A stretch of DNA of 64,000 bases from Tubulanus polymorphus (Eukaryota > Nemertea > Palaeonemertea > Tubulaniformes > Tubulanidae): the NCBI RefSeq assembly GCF_964204645.1, contig NC_134027.1, positions 14,310,485 through 14,374,484 on the forward strand, in the 5' to 3' direction. The notes below the pieces were generated by a model. That model was not told the origin of the DNA. It was given only the letters and a program-made list of their open reading frames with translations, and searched no databases. Every line of letters begins with the position of its first letter. Position 1 is the first letter of the stretch. The translations under genes and the position numbers were made by a program. Positions 30,240 to 41,011 of this stretch are shown one piece after another.

Positions 30240-30825
30240 TCTAAATATAATTTCATATCTAGTTTGTTAGATTTAAATATATTTTCTTTCTTTTCAAGAG
30301 GCCTTTAATTTCTCCAGTTCCATATTAGCTTCTTATTATAATCATCATTCATGTTAAATTTAGAAATCGGCAACACATGATCAATATGAAAGTATTCACC
30401 ATAATTATCTATATTCATTTTATCATCGAATTGATATATTATCCATGATATGAAAAATTCATCTGAACAACCCAATAAATTAGATAGTGTTTCGAATGTG
30501 TTTCTTTGTTGAATAATTGTGTTAATCTAGATCTTAAGCATTGTTTTAATCTAAAATCAAGATCTGTTTGATATCTTTCTCTCATATATTCTGTCATATA
30601 ATCATTATAAGCTTCTCTATTATCTTCTCTGTATTGTTTGGTATATAGTACAATGTATATACAAGTTTTACAGCAATATTGAAAACCATCTTTGCTAATC
30701 TTACGCTTACTAAATTCTGTTAAAGCTAATTTATCTAATTCACACTTAGAACACTTCTTGTAGTATATGTTTATGACACCAGTGTTATTTGTAATATTGA
30801 TAGTTTGTGGTTGTTCTGGTTCCAT
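30240..30825 (-). pseudogene. P3 HNH endonuclease, broken
   Basis: N-terminal zinc-binding part (CSKCELDKLAL ... CCKTC) then, after an insertion and frameshifts near 30655 and 30500, the HNH core (FHIDHVLPISKF and NWRN). Probably a homing-type or replication-associated nuclease. Sibling at 51273-51848. Confidence 0.75.
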
Positions 30826-30839
30826 TTATTATACATATT

Positions 30840-31125
30840 TTTTTTTCTAAATTGATTTTAGAAGTTATTCATTTATATGTGATTCATGAATATATATGAA
30901 TTATTTCAATAAAACTTTACTAACATTTTAATGTTTAAAAATCTACCTCATACAAATATAAATATTGAAATATGTTTAAAATATACCTATTTATTAGATA
31001 CCCTATTAGATACCCTAATACCTGATACCCTATTAGATACCTTAAATACTTAAAACCCCCTTTTTAAAAATAAATATTATTTATACAATTTTCAACCAAT
31101 TTATTTTTATTTTTTCAACTAATAT
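30840..31125. repeat. P3 spacer with TTAGATACCCTA short repeats
   Basis: AT-rich spacer with repeated TATTAGATACC and TTAAATACTTAAAACCCCC words; similar words occur at 31220-31290 and in P2 at 47090-47160 and 47310-47400. Confidence 0.6.
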
Positions 31126-31206
31126 ATGAATAAGTTTGAAAATGATAAAGGTTATTTATTATTACTGAGGTTTCAATTTCCATATGAATATCAGTTTATA
31201 AAATAA
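31126..31206 (+). pseudogene. duplicated 3' tail of the ATPase gene, opposite strand
   Basis: Encodes MNKFENDKGYLLLLRFQFPY and ends in the same residues as the ATPase C terminus. Its orientation is opposite to the ATPase of P3 but the same, relative to the zinc-finger gene, as the ATPase of P2. It marks the breakpoint of the block inversion. Confidence 0.8.
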
Positions 31207-31357
31207 GATATTTTATGTATTAGATTGTATTAGATTGTATTAGATATGTATTAGATACCTTAAATACCTTAAATACTTAAAACCCCCTTTTTTATTCACT
31301 ATTATTTTATACAATTTTCAACCAATATTATTATTTGTGTTAAATATAATTAATATC

Positions 31358-32188
31358 TTAATCACTTTCATCATCAGACCCTAACAATTTATTCAAATTC
31401 TCTACCGAATTTTCTTCTTCAAATTCTCTATTATTTTTATACTTATTTTTCACCTTTTTTACCGCATCATCAATAGTTGTTTCATTGTTATGCTTATTCA
31501 TCCGATCAAATTTATCATTATATTCTACTTTATGTTTCATAGAATCTTTATAAGTGTTTGCTCCTAATATTTCATTAACAGTGTTTGATCCTAATATTTC
31601 ATTAGCATCGGTTAGATCTAATTCATCTTTATTAGGTGTTGCTAATAATAAATCTTCATATATTTTTTCACCATTTACTTTTTGATTTGAAACAAACTTT
31701 GTAACATATCTAAATGGGTGTTCTATCAATTCTTTTAAACCAACTCGTTCTATAACATTATTTATATGTACCCTTGTATTCATATGTTTATTCCAATTTG
31801 ATGTAGCGTTTGAAAATTCACTTTTACAATATCCACAATAATTTCTATTTTCACTAACATTTAATATTATTTCATTATTTGATGTAGAAGTTATTACATT
31901 ATTAGATGTAGAAGGTATTACATTATTAGATGTAGAAGGTATTACATTATTAGATGTAGAAGGTATTACATAATTAGATGTAGAAGGTATTACATTATTA
32001 TCAATTACATTACTTAAATTATCAACAACACCACTTTTATTATCGATTTCTATTAGTTTAGTTTTATAAATTTTGAAAATAGGATCAAATATCAAAGCTA
32101 TATTACAAGGTATAACATAATATAAACCATCATTATTTTCATGTGTATCGATGTATGGAATATGTTTATATACTTTACCTCCTTCCAT
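31358..32188 (-). CDS. P3 single C2H2 zinc-finger protein with IPSTSN repeats
   Basis: 276 residues, open. A tandem eight-residue repeat NNVIPSTS (five copies, 24-bp DNA unit) precedes one C2H2 finger (CGYCKSEFSNATSNWNKHMN then H), and the C terminus is acidic. Located directly after the capsid gene. The P2 sibling is 43999-47020, interrupted by a transposon. Function unknown. Confidence 0.65.
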   Translation of the reverse strand: MEGGKVYKHIPYIDTHENNDGLYYVIPCNIALIFDPIFKIYKTKLIEIDNKSGVVDNLSNVIDNNVIPSTSNYVIPSTSNNVIPSTSNNVIPSTSNNVITSTSNNEIILNVSENRNYCGYCKSEFSNATSNWNKHMNTRVHINNVIERVGLKELIEHPFRYVTKFVSNQKVNGEKIYEDLLLATPNKDELDLTDANEILGSNTVNEILGANTYKDSMKHKVEYNDKFDRMNKHNNETTIDDAVKKVKNKYKNNREFEEENSVENLNKLLGSDDESD

Positions 32189-32238
32189 TTATATAATAAA
32201 TATTTATTAAAGTTAAAATTTTAATACATAACACTATC

Positions 32239-33468
32239 TTATTGTGAATTTACAATATTTAATTGCGCGTCAGATATAATATAAATGTGCATTTTAAAAT
32301 TTTTGATTCCTTTATTCTTTGTCATGAATAATTGTATTCCATCTTTAGTGTTCTGTAGTTTTTTTCCAGAACCATGTAATGAATTATCCTCTGTTGTTCT
32401 AAAATCTAACCATAATGCATATTTATTACCGGTATAATAATCAATCTGATTAATGTTACAATTTTCAGATGATTTCACTTTTTCATTCATAAAATGTTTT
32501 CTAATTTCTGGCCATTGATCAATCATTCTCATTCCTTGACAAAATATTTTATTTGCTATTCCTTCGATAGTTATTTCTACTTTTGTTATTTCAGGATTAT
32601 AATAATTATCAACATTTATTGCGCCATTAGTATATGTTGCAATGGTAAAAAATATTAATATACCTTTAATAGATCTTCTTGGGAAGTTAATATTCTCATT
32701 AATAATTTCATCATTTGCATTAATAGTTACAGTTTTAAATTTATCAATATAATCAAATAATAATGAAAATCCTTGATTGTATTGAGTTTGAATTATACTT
32801 AAAATATTTTCATCAGTTACTGTGTCATATTCTAAACATATATTCGATGATTTATAACTCATATCTTTATTAACGCTAGATATTACAATTTCATTTACAG
32901 GAGCAAATGTTATTTCGAATATAACATCTTCTTGAATTGCGTATTTATATAAAGGTGCATCGTTATTTATCAATTCAAAGTCTAATGGAATTTTATATTT
33001 GATTCCATATATACTTTTTATCAAACTATCTGCGGTGCGAGTTACTATTGCGTCATTAGCTCCTGATCTTAATTTATTATGGTTTTCTGATTGGATGCCT
33101 TGAAATATCATATTATTTCTATTTTCTTTAGTTAACCATAAATCTTTATAATGCATGAATAAATTATAATCATCTAATGAGAAAACTGTTTCTGGACCAA
33201 TCTTTATAGTTAATTTTTTAATCAAATATCTCCCAACATTATCAACAACATAATTATTATTATTACCGATTACTTTTATATCGGCAGATAAATAAATACT
33301 ATTTGGAACATAAAAAGTATTTTGTGTTAATCGAGGAATTCTAACATATAAAGTTTCATCGGGATTAATATTAGAAGGGTTATGAGTAATTATATGATGT
33401 GATCTTTCTGCTTTAATAGCATTAGATATTCTATGATTCTTAGAAGGATTGATATAACTCCCACTCAT
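32239..33468 (-). CDS. P3 probable major capsid protein (double jelly-roll)
   Basis: 409 residues, open. Beta-rich throughout. The early segment (LYVRIPRLTQNTFYVPNSIY, NVGRYLIKKLTIKIGPETVF, MHYKDLWLT) has the layout of Polinton/adintovirus-type double-jelly-roll capsid proteins, with the conserved Asn-x-x-Gly-Arg then Lys-Leu-x-x-Lys-Ile-Gly. The second half includes FPRRSIKGILIFFTIATY and NKYALWLDFRTTEDNSLHGSG without its last residue. It stops about five codons earlier than the P2 copy. It is the expected main shell protein; the identification is by pattern and position, not by a search. Confidence 0.65.
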   Translation of the reverse strand: MSGSYINPSKNHRISNAIKAERSHHIITHNPSNINPDETLYVRIPRLTQNTFYVPNSIYLSADIKVIGNNNNYVVDNVGRYLIKKLTIKIGPETVFSLDDYNLFMHYKDLWLTKENRNNMIFQGIQSENHNKLRSGANDAIVTRTADSLIKSIYGIKYKIPLDFELINNDAPLYKYAIQEDVIFEITFAPVNEIVISSVNKDMSYKSSNICLEYDTVTDENILSIIQTQYNQGFSLLFDYIDKFKTVTINANDEIINENINFPRRSIKGILIFFTIATYTNGAINVDNYYNPEITKVEITIEGIANKIFCQGMRMIDQWPEIRKHFMNEKVKSSENCNINQIDYYTGNKYALWLDFRTTEDNSLHGSGKKLQNTKDGIQLFMTKNKGIKNFKMHIYIISDAQLNIVNSQ

Positions 33469-33488
33469 TTATTTAACAAAAAAATTAA

Positions 33489-34776
33489 TTATTTATTTTT
33501 TATCATGTTTACTAGCCCAAAAATAATAGCACTTACAACTGTAAATAAAATAACATGTTCAGCAGCAAAGTTAATAATGTTTCCTGCAGATTTCAATATA
33601 AAACCAACAATTGATGCAATAACTCCTGGTAAAGCTGCGGCAGATTTTTTAGATAGTTCCCATAAATATTTTGCTAATTTCTTTAAACCATCCTTAACTT
33701 TATCTTGTATAGAATTATTATCTGGGGGTTTATCCGGTTTATTGGGAGTAGGAGTAGATTTTAAAGCATTTGATATTGCTAAACCAATTGTTGTAAATAC
33801 CATAGTTACAGCTGTTAGAATTGAAAGAATTGTTATTCCTTCTAATTTAAATAATAATTTTATTCTATCTTTCAATGATATTTTAGAATCTGGTTTTATC
33901 AACAAATCTTTAAAAACATCTTTTAATCTTTTAAAATTATTACCAAATTCTTTTAATAATATATCTCTTTCACCTTTCAGTACTTCTAAATTATCTTTTA
34001 AATTATTAATTTCTTTTTCTAAACCTAATTCTTTTTGCCTATATTCTATTTCATCAATTGCTTGATGGTCTAAATCAGACTTTAATTTTTCTATTTCTTT
34101 ATTTTTATCAGTTAATTCTTTTTCTAAATTGTTAATTTTAATATCTCTTTTACTTTTTTCATGCGCAATTTTATCAGCTGATTCTTGCATACCTTTAATT
34201 TCTCTACGTGTTTGTTCAGGATATAATTCTAATTCATCATCAGTTAAATCAAGTAATCCCTTCGGTAAAAGTTTTTCAGTTTGAACTTCAGTGTTTGATT
34301 TAAGTTTACTAGTTTTGGAATTATCAGCTTCTTTAGGAATTTTTTTTTGTCTTAAATTTTCATTAATTATCTTAAAAAATTTAGCATTTCTTTGTTTAAA
34401 TTCTTTTATATTATCATCTCTTTCTTTTTGTGTAACATCAGTTATAACATCATTAATGATTTTCTTAATTCTATCTGGTTTAAATAAATTAAAAGTTGAT
34501 TGTGTTATTATTTTATCGTTACTTTTAAGATTTGAAATCTTAAAATAATAGTTGCCTTTCAATTTCCAATAATAATCGCCATTTACATATTTCAAATCTT
34601 CTACTAAATAATCCATACCTTTATTTGTTATATTGAAACCAGATCTTTTTAACATTGGTTTAAAATCACTAGCAATTTCATTATATTTAAATTTTTTTTT
34701 CTAATTCTGGTACTTCATTTTGAATATCTATTCTCGATTTAGCTCCTCTAATATATTCATCTGTTGATGGGTTCAT
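33489..34776 (-). pseudogene. P3 coiled-coil protein with two C-terminal membrane segments
   Basis: The start at 34776 (MNPSTDEYIRGAKSR) is separated by a frameshift near 34695 from a 388-codon open frame. That frame has a charged N-terminal domain, a long coiled coil (about residues 150-240: EKSKRDIKINNLEKELTDKN) and two hydrophobic segments (ILSILTAVTMVFTTIGLAIS; VILFTVVSAIIFGLVNMI). Probably a virion or assembly factor. P2 sibling 41610-43067 is more damaged. Confidence 0.65.
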
Positions 34777-36141
34777 TTAAAGGATCCAATGGAATTTCTT
34801 CATCCATTTATATAATAAAAAATAAAATTTAAAATATAATATTCCTCCGATTACAATTCCTATACAAGTTAAAGCTAATTTAGTATTTTCATGGGATTTA
34901 TTATCATCATTTAGTTTAATTATTTCATGTGGAATAATATCAGTTTTTATATTTTCCGATGTATTGTAATCTTTTATTTTAGAATCATTATCTAATTTAA
35001 TATTATTAGTTTTAGTTTCAGTTGATTGAATATGTTTTTTATTTTTTTCACCTTCCATTAATTTTGGAGCAGTAATAATCTTTTTATTTATATCATTTAA
35101 TCCAAATGAATTATTTATTGTTGCAGTTTTAATTAGATTATTATAACTAATTATGTTTCCCATCTTTAATACTAAATGATTAGAAATAATAAATAGATTA
35201 GGGCCTATATAATAATTTAATCTAATATGTGGTTTATCTAAATAATTTTGATATCTTACAATGTTTTCTGGAATAGATCTATTTTTATCATTATGAATTG
35301 AATCTTCAAATAATACTTTAAACTGTTTCTGCGCATCGAATGAAGTGTTATCATTTCCAATTATTGGGGATCTTGTTTCAACTTGTGCACCTAAAATACA
35401 TATCAAATAAGTTCTAATAGATTGATTTATTCTTTGTATACCAGCTTTAGTAAAACCTTCACCATTTTCTAAAATGAAATTAACCCAACCATTATTGTTT
35501 TGTTGTTGTATATTATTATAATATTTTGGTAATTCATTCCAATTCAGTGTTCTTATATCTGAATTTGTCATTATTTTTCCAAATTCTTTAGTATACAATA
35601 TTCCTAATCCACCCATTGTTCCAATTTTTGCTCTAAAATCTTTATTTGAATTAATATTAAATTCATTACATATTTTATAAAACTTAGAAAAATTAATATT
35701 ATTATTCAATTCTTTAAAATATTTTGAACCTGGTAAAGGACATTCTAATTCATCTAATATTAATTCTATTTGAAAATATGTATGAAATCTAAAAAGTGAT
35801 AACATCAATGGTAAACTTGGTTTGTTTAAATGATCATTCCAACTAATTCCACATCCTGTTGTTGCACAATAAACAGCAAAATTTATTTGGTTCGGCCAAT
35901 ACTTCATATTAGATTTTAATAACCATTGTTTTGCCTCATTTAAATTTTTGAAATTAATTGTATACACATGAAATATATTTTCCATCTTTACATGAAAATT
36001 ATTACTTTCAGTAACATAAATATATAAATCAATTAATGAATTTAAAACTTCATTTCTATATGTAATATCTTTATTAAAATCTATTGCTGGAATATTATAT
36101 TTAATTGATTTATTATATTAGAAAGCTTTTGGAAACCCCAT
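34777..36141 (-). pseudogene. P3 conserved virion-type protein, stop at codon 8
   Basis: Starts MGFPKAF then TAA, then open for about 445 codons. Landmarks: ATTGCGISWNDHLNK, FRFHTYFQIELILDELECPL, GEGFTKAGIQRINQSIRTY, GNDNTSFDAQKQFKVLFEDS and a C-terminal hydrophobic segment (LALTCIGIVIGGILYFKF). This is the copy that shows P2 18222-18937 and 41012-41593 are two halves of one gene. An internal ATG at 35985 could give a 402-residue product. Confidence 0.75.
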
Positions 36142-36157
36142 TTATATAATAAAAAAA

Positions 36158-36592
36158 TTAATAATTTATTAATTCTTTTAATAATTTATCTTGTTCTTCA
36201 ACTGTTATATGACCATTTAAACTTATTATATAATCTAGTGTATTCTTCAATTTATTGATTTCTTTTATATTAGTTTTAATTTTTTCTTTATTACTTTTTA
36301 TATTTAATTTTGAACTTATACCGGTTAAAACACTTGAACTTAATCCTAATACACCAATTGATATAGCTAAAGGTGTTAATGGACTGAATATTGCTAGAAA
36401 TGTTATTACAGAACTAATTGTAACCGAACCACTTATAATCAAATAATATATAATTTTAGATTTTAAATATTTTTTCTTTTTAACTTTTAAGTCACTTTCA
36501 AATTCTAATATTTGTTTTTCTAAATATGTTTTTAATTTAGTTTTATTTATATCATGAGGAATAATATCAATATTATCAACTTAATCATCCAT
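36158..36592 (-). pseudogene. P3 membrane protein, stop at codon 4
   Basis: Sibling of P2 17771-18205. Starts MDD then a stop, then open for about 140 codons including the hydrophobic region SGSVTISSVITFLAIF and the charged helix. The two copies are broken at different places. Confidence 0.65.
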
Positions 36593-36612
36593 TTATTTAG
36601 CAAAAAAAATTA

Positions 36613-37035
36613 CTAATTAGTAAACTTATATGCTACAAATATAACAATAACAGTTCCACCTAAAATCCAAATTATTTCATATTTCTGTTGTTCTTTACTT
36701 GGGGTATAATAATCTGATAATTTAGGTTTGTATAGATGTAATTTTTCTTTATTTGTTATCGCGTTATATAAACTCATTGCATCATCAACTGATTGAAAAT
36801 CTCCATGTGAAATCTTCTGATCATATAATTCTTTGTTAATATAATCCATATAGTTTTGTCGTTTTTCTCTATATTCTTCCGCTGCTTTATTATATTTCTC
36901 TAATGCTAAGTTATGTCTTTTGTGTTCTGTTAATGAACCATTTTTATCAATATGCTTGAATAAATAACCACCTCCAGTAAATGCTAAAGCGTTAACAATT
37001 GCTGATCCTATAATAGTTATAATTGCAGAAGCCAT
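36613..37035 (-). CDS. P3 single-pass membrane protein with helical tail
   Basis: 140 residues, open. N-terminal hydrophobic segment (ITIIGSAIVNALAFTGGGYL), then a long charged helix (HNLALEKYNKAAEEYREKR), a Pro-rich stretch (KLSDYYTPSKEQQKYE) and a C-terminal hydrophobic segment (WILGGTVIVIFVAYKF). Conserved between P2 and P3; function unknown. Confidence 0.65.
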   Translation of the reverse strand: MASAIITIIGSAIVNALAFTGGGYLFKHIDKNGSLTEHKRHNLALEKYNKAAEEYREKRQNYMDYINKELYDQKISHGDFQSVDDAMSLYNAITNKEKLHLYKPKLSDYYTPSKEQQKYEIIWILGGTVIVIFVAYKFTN

Positions 37036-37059
37036 TTATTTAGTAAAATAATTATGCAT

Positions 37060-37281
37060 TTATATGGGAGGAATATATTTTTGTTTTTCCAAATAATCAA
37101 TAGTTAAATTAGATAAAGTAACTGCTAATGTTAATTTTAAAATATCATTGATATCAAATCTATCAACATAAACACTTCCCATTTTGAATACTTTTTTTAA
37201 TACCATTGAATAACCAACAGTTCCAACTGATAGTAATGCGCCATTATATAATCCAGTTATTATCCACTTATTATCACTCAT
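37060..37281 (-). CDS. P3 73-residue membrane protein
   Basis: Nearly identical to P2 17081-17302, with two hydrophobic stretches. Starts directly after the stop of the upstream gene (TAAATG). Confidence 0.6.
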   Translation of the reverse strand: MSDNKWIITGLYNGALLSVGTVGYSMVLKKVFKMGSVYVDRFDINDILKLTLAVTLSNLTIDYLEKQKYIPPI

Positions 37282-37638
37282 TTATTTATCAAAAAAATTA
37301 CTATCATCAAAATATTTAGTTATCTTATTTATGATTAATTCAACATTTATTTCATTACTAGTTTCATTTGTATATATTTCAATTATTATTTTTTTAATAT
37401 CATCTATAATAAAATGTTCATCTAATTCATAAAATCTTAAAGATTCTCTAATTAAATTAGTAATCTTTTCTACATTTAAAGTTTCTTTATCTATTGTTGT
37501 TTCATACTCAAATGTTGTTTCATTAGAAAATGCAATATTTTTGATATGTGTAATTACATCATTAACGTTAAATTTCATTTCTTTCTCACGTTTAAAATCA
37601 AATCCAAAACATATACTCGGCCCAACAGTTATATTCAT
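37282..37638 (-). CDS. P3 118-residue acidic protein
   Basis: Open in this copy (MNITVGPSICFGFDFKRE at the start); helical and acidic, no recognised domain. The P2 copy has an early stop. Confidence 0.55.
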   Translation of the reverse strand: MNITVGPSICFGFDFKREKEMKFNVNDVITHIKNIAFSNETTFEYETTIDKETLNVEKITNLIRESLRFYELDEHFIIDDIKKIIIEIYTNETSNEINVELIINKITKYFDDSNFFDK

Positions 37639-37654
37639 TTATATAATGAAAAAA

Positions 37655-38348
37655 TTACTCTCTACATCTTATAACTAATTCATAAATTACAGGAAAGTTA
37701 TTCAAATCAATTAAATGTCCATTATGATTTCTTATTTCTAATTTAAAATTATTAAATTTAGGAATGCAAGGTTTAAAATCACATTCATTTAAATTATAAT
37801 TTATTTGAGTTCCAAATTGTTTAACATTTTTCAGCGGTAAAATATTTAGTATACTAGAACTACAAATTGTTTCTTTAGTTGCTTCGAAAGTTTTTGTAGG
37901 CTCGATTAAATTGCAATAAATATAAAAGTGTGTAAAAGGTATTATATTTGAATTACCATCTACGTTTCCTGTAACAGTATCTGGTACAATTCCTAACAGT
38001 TTAGCTATAGGTTTTCTCACTATAGATGCATGTTGACTTTCATCATATACCTTTATTTTAATTTTATTTGTGCTATCACTTTTTATAAATCTAATTAAAA
38101 ATTTATCTTCACTTCTAATTTTCAAGGTGAAACCATTTATTTACATTTCTAATATGAATCATAAAAGCATTATGATCAATAGTTTTATTCGATATATTAT
38201 AAAAAGAATTACATAAACTTATATTAACTAATTTTAAATCTACACAATTCTTGAATTCTCTATCTAATTGAACTAGTAAATTATGAGATTTATAATTTGT
38301 AAGTCTTCTAGAATCAACAAATATTTTGTATTCTTTTAATTCCGCCAT
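37655..38348 (-). pseudogene. P3 penton-like minor capsid protein, internal deletion
   Basis: Two frames (38115-38348 and 37655-38125) correspond to the N- and C-terminal parts of the 251-residue P2 protein. A deletion of about 20 codons with a frame change at 38120 removes the Pro-Gly-x-Tyr segment. Landmarks LAKLFGI-like (KPIAKLLGIV) and EIRNHNGHLIDLNNFPVIYE remain. Confidence 0.7.
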
Positions 38349-38365
38349 TTATTTTACATATTTTC

Positions 38366-38716
38366 TTATTCGAAATCTATTTCACGGTGCCCTTTTTCAT
38401 TACCTTTGTATACGAAATAGAAATCTCCAGAACATAATTCTTCTAAGTCTTCACTTGATAATCTATGAAATCTATCCGGTAAATATGTTCTGAATTTATA
38501 TGTATTTCCTTTTAATCCTTCATATTCTAAGTGTATAACTAATTTATCTCCATAGTTATTAGTAACTGTAACAATATATGTAATTAGATTTTTCTTATGG
38601 ATTGTTAATTCTGTTAACTTTTTGAATTTATAATCTACAGATTTTACATTTGTTATATCTTTAATTCTATCTAGAAATAATTTGTTGTTCTCACTGTGCG
38701 CTTGTTTACTCTCCAT
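38366..38716 (-). CDS. P3 small OB-like protein
   Basis: 116 residues, open, sibling of P2 15584-15946; same strand-rich centre (YGDKLVIHLEYEGLKGNTYK). The C terminus is a few residues shorter than in P2. Confidence 0.5.
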   Translation of the reverse strand: MESKQAHSENNKLFLDRIKDITNVKSVDYKFKKLTELTIHKKNLITYIVTVTNNYGDKLVIHLEYEGLKGNTYKFRTYLPDRFHRLSSEDLEELCSGDFYFVYKGNEKGHREIDFE

Positions 38717-38734
38717 TTTAATAACATATTTTTA

Positions 38735-40386
38735 TTAAAATTTGATTAACACGTTAGAATTCTTTTCAATTAGTTCTGGATAATCAGATTTAATATATAA
38801 CCCGAAAGCTGCAGCTGATTGATGAATCTTTTTAATAGTATTTGTTATTGGTGGTTCTTCTGAAAAATCATTTTCATTAGAATTTAATTTCTTTCTTTTA
38901 TAATATATTTCTTTTCTATCTTGATCAGTTAGTTCTTTATTTAATGATTCAAAATCTCCATATATAACAAATGGAACTTTATTTTTGTAATCATATTTTT
39001 TTAATTCTAATATTTTATCCTTTTTATTTGGTAAAACTAATTTACAATAATCATGATTTTCACATAATTGTTTATGATTTAATAATGTACTTTCATTACT
39101 GAATCTATGAAACATTTTCTACAAAGATATATTTTATGGTGATCATTTTCTGATTTAAAAAATAAATCGATTTGTTTAATCCACATATAATGATTATCAT
39201 AATATAGTATATCTATAACATCGTTTGAATCAGAATCTTTTGATAGGTATAAAGGTTCTAATGTATAATGTTTTATATTGTTACCTTTTGTATTTGGTAA
39301 TTTGATTAAATCAAATACATTTATCTTTATATTATTATCTCTTTCTATTTTTGGGATGTTTTTAATTATAACAGGATACTTATCTATCTTATAATTATTT
39401 TCAAATGGTTTTGTAATGAGTTAATCTACAAATATTATAAGTTGCAGGATGTAAACAACTAATTATTGCCCATAGAAAACATTTATCATCTTCATTTTGT
39501 ACATTTATAACAGCATTAGTTTTAAATGGTAGTTTAATATAACTCGATGCTTCAATATCTGGTTCTTTATAATATGATACATTATTTTCATCAATTGGTT
39601 TTGATTTAGTTAACTTATTATATTTTGTGTTATAAACATGTAAAGTCATAAATATTATTTCATCAAATATTAAACCAGATCCTTCAAAATATTTCTCTTC
39701 TTATTTTAGTTTTTACTACATTATAACATTTATCTAATTTTTCATCTATCTGTTGTTTTGAAATAATATGTTGTGAATGGGAATTTATATTATGTATTGG
39801 TTTATCTTCAGATTTTATAAATTTAACTTTAGAAGATATACTAATTTTAGGGTATTCAACATCTGTAATTATTCTTTATTTCTTTCATATTTTCTAAATG
39901 TTTTTTATTTTCTTCTAATGTTTTTCCTTTATGAAATTTAAACTCGATAGCTGCTGGACCAATATCACTTTTAAATGCTTCGGTTATCTCTATATCTTTT
40001 TTATTATCTAATGAATTAATATAATTTCTTACATCTTCCATGTATGGCCTTTTATCGTTTAATTTATTTTTTAATTGTCTTCTGTTTCTTATCATTATCT
40101 TTATCAAAATAATCTTCACCTAAAATATCATTATTCTTATTTCTAATATGACTTTTAGATTTGAAATGTTCATTATAATATCTTTTATCACTGAATGATT
40201 GATTACATGTATCACATTTGTTTCTTTTTCATTCTTTAATTCATCTAATTTAGTTTCTAATATATCATCTTTATATTCTAATTATAATTTATTCTCTAAA
40301 TGTGTTTTAGTTTTATTGTGTCTTGCTTTTTGGGATTTATCTATATTGATATTACATGTTGGACAGTAGTACTTATTTGCTTCCAT
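38735..40386 (-). pseudogene. P3 DNA polymerase B, large internal deletion
   Basis: Carries the N-terminal zinc-finger-like region, exonuclease I (VIYGDFES) and then jumps to the last few codons of the gene. Compared with P2, about 2.36 kb (P2 13171 to about 15534) is missing, removing the endonuclease-VII-like module and all polymerase motifs. A GAAA tetranucleotide is shared at the two deletion edges. Further stops and frameshifts occur upstream (for example near 40275, 39650 and 39115). This explains why P3 is only 14.5 kb. Confidence 0.88.
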
Positions 40387-40592
40387 TTTAATACTAATAT
40401 TTTTATTAAAATTGATTTTAGAAGTTCAATGATTTATATCATGTATTATTTCAATCACACTTTACTAACACTTTTAATGTTTAAAAATCTAACTCACACA
40501 AATATGAATATTGAAATAATGTTGTAAATATATACTTTTATATTGAATAATCTGTCAATTTAAATGTTATTCATGTATATGAATATTTTAAG

Positions 40593-41002
40593 AGCAATAG
40601 GGGTAATGGGCTTTCAGGTTAAAGGTTGAATGGTCGAGTTCATTAAAAACGAATATCAAAAGTAATTTAAAACTATAACATATTTTCATAACCGTGTGTA
40701 TTTCAGTTGAATAATAGAGTAATAATTATTATTTGAATATATTTGATTATATGAATTTGTGTATTATAAATAAATCAATTGGTCGCGGAGCGGAGCGGTA
40801 GCGAAGTGGAGCGACCAATTGATTTAATACAATATGCTTTTAAAATTTAAATCATTAATATCTTAGAATAAATATTTAGTTATAATATAAAATACACACG
40901 GTTATGAAAATATATTATAGTTCTAAATTACTTTTAATGTTTTGTTTTTTAATGAGCTCGACCGTTCGACCTTTGATCTGAAAGCCCATTACCCCTATTA
41001 CT
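40593..41002 (-). repeat. P3 right terminal repeat, itself a 410-bp palindrome
   Basis: Inverted copy of 26497-26905, again with AG...-type termini at both edges (AGCAATAGGGG at 40593, CCCCTATTACT ending 41002) and the GC-rich hairpin centre near 40780-40825. Confidence 0.9.
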
Positions 41003-41008
41003 CAGCTA
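41003..41008. repeat. P3 target-site duplication, right copy
   Basis: CAGCTA, matching CAGCCA on the left at 5 of 6 positions. Confidence 0.65.
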
Positions 41009-41011
41009 TAG

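Larger units (their letters stand above)
26497..41002 (-). mobile_element. Polinton P3, 14.5 kb, complete ends but decayed genes
   Basis: It starts AGTAATAGGGG and ends CCCCTATTACT, with terminal inverted repeats of more than 450 bp and flanking CAGCCA/CAGCTA. All genes lie on the minus strand, from PolB at the right to ATPase at the left. PolB has a large internal deletion and the integrase, HNH, penton-like and virion-type genes are broken, so it depends on helpers or is dead. The major capsid, coiled-coil and several small genes are still open. Confidence 0.9.
18938..41011 (-). mobile_element. hairpin-ended rolling-circle-like insert splitting P2 (contains P3)
   Basis: Comparison with the intact P3 gene gives the empty site CTTA|TTTAATTTG. 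The left junction is CTTA followed by TTAGGGTTTTCTG; the right junction is CAGCTATAG followed by TTTAATTTG. Read on the minus strand the insert ends in a hairpin and CTAA, next to T, with no target duplication, as Helitrons do. Without P3 it is about 7.6 kb. CAGAAAACCC also recurs near its other end (26467). The 5' end does not start with TC, so the class is not certain. Confidence 0.5.
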
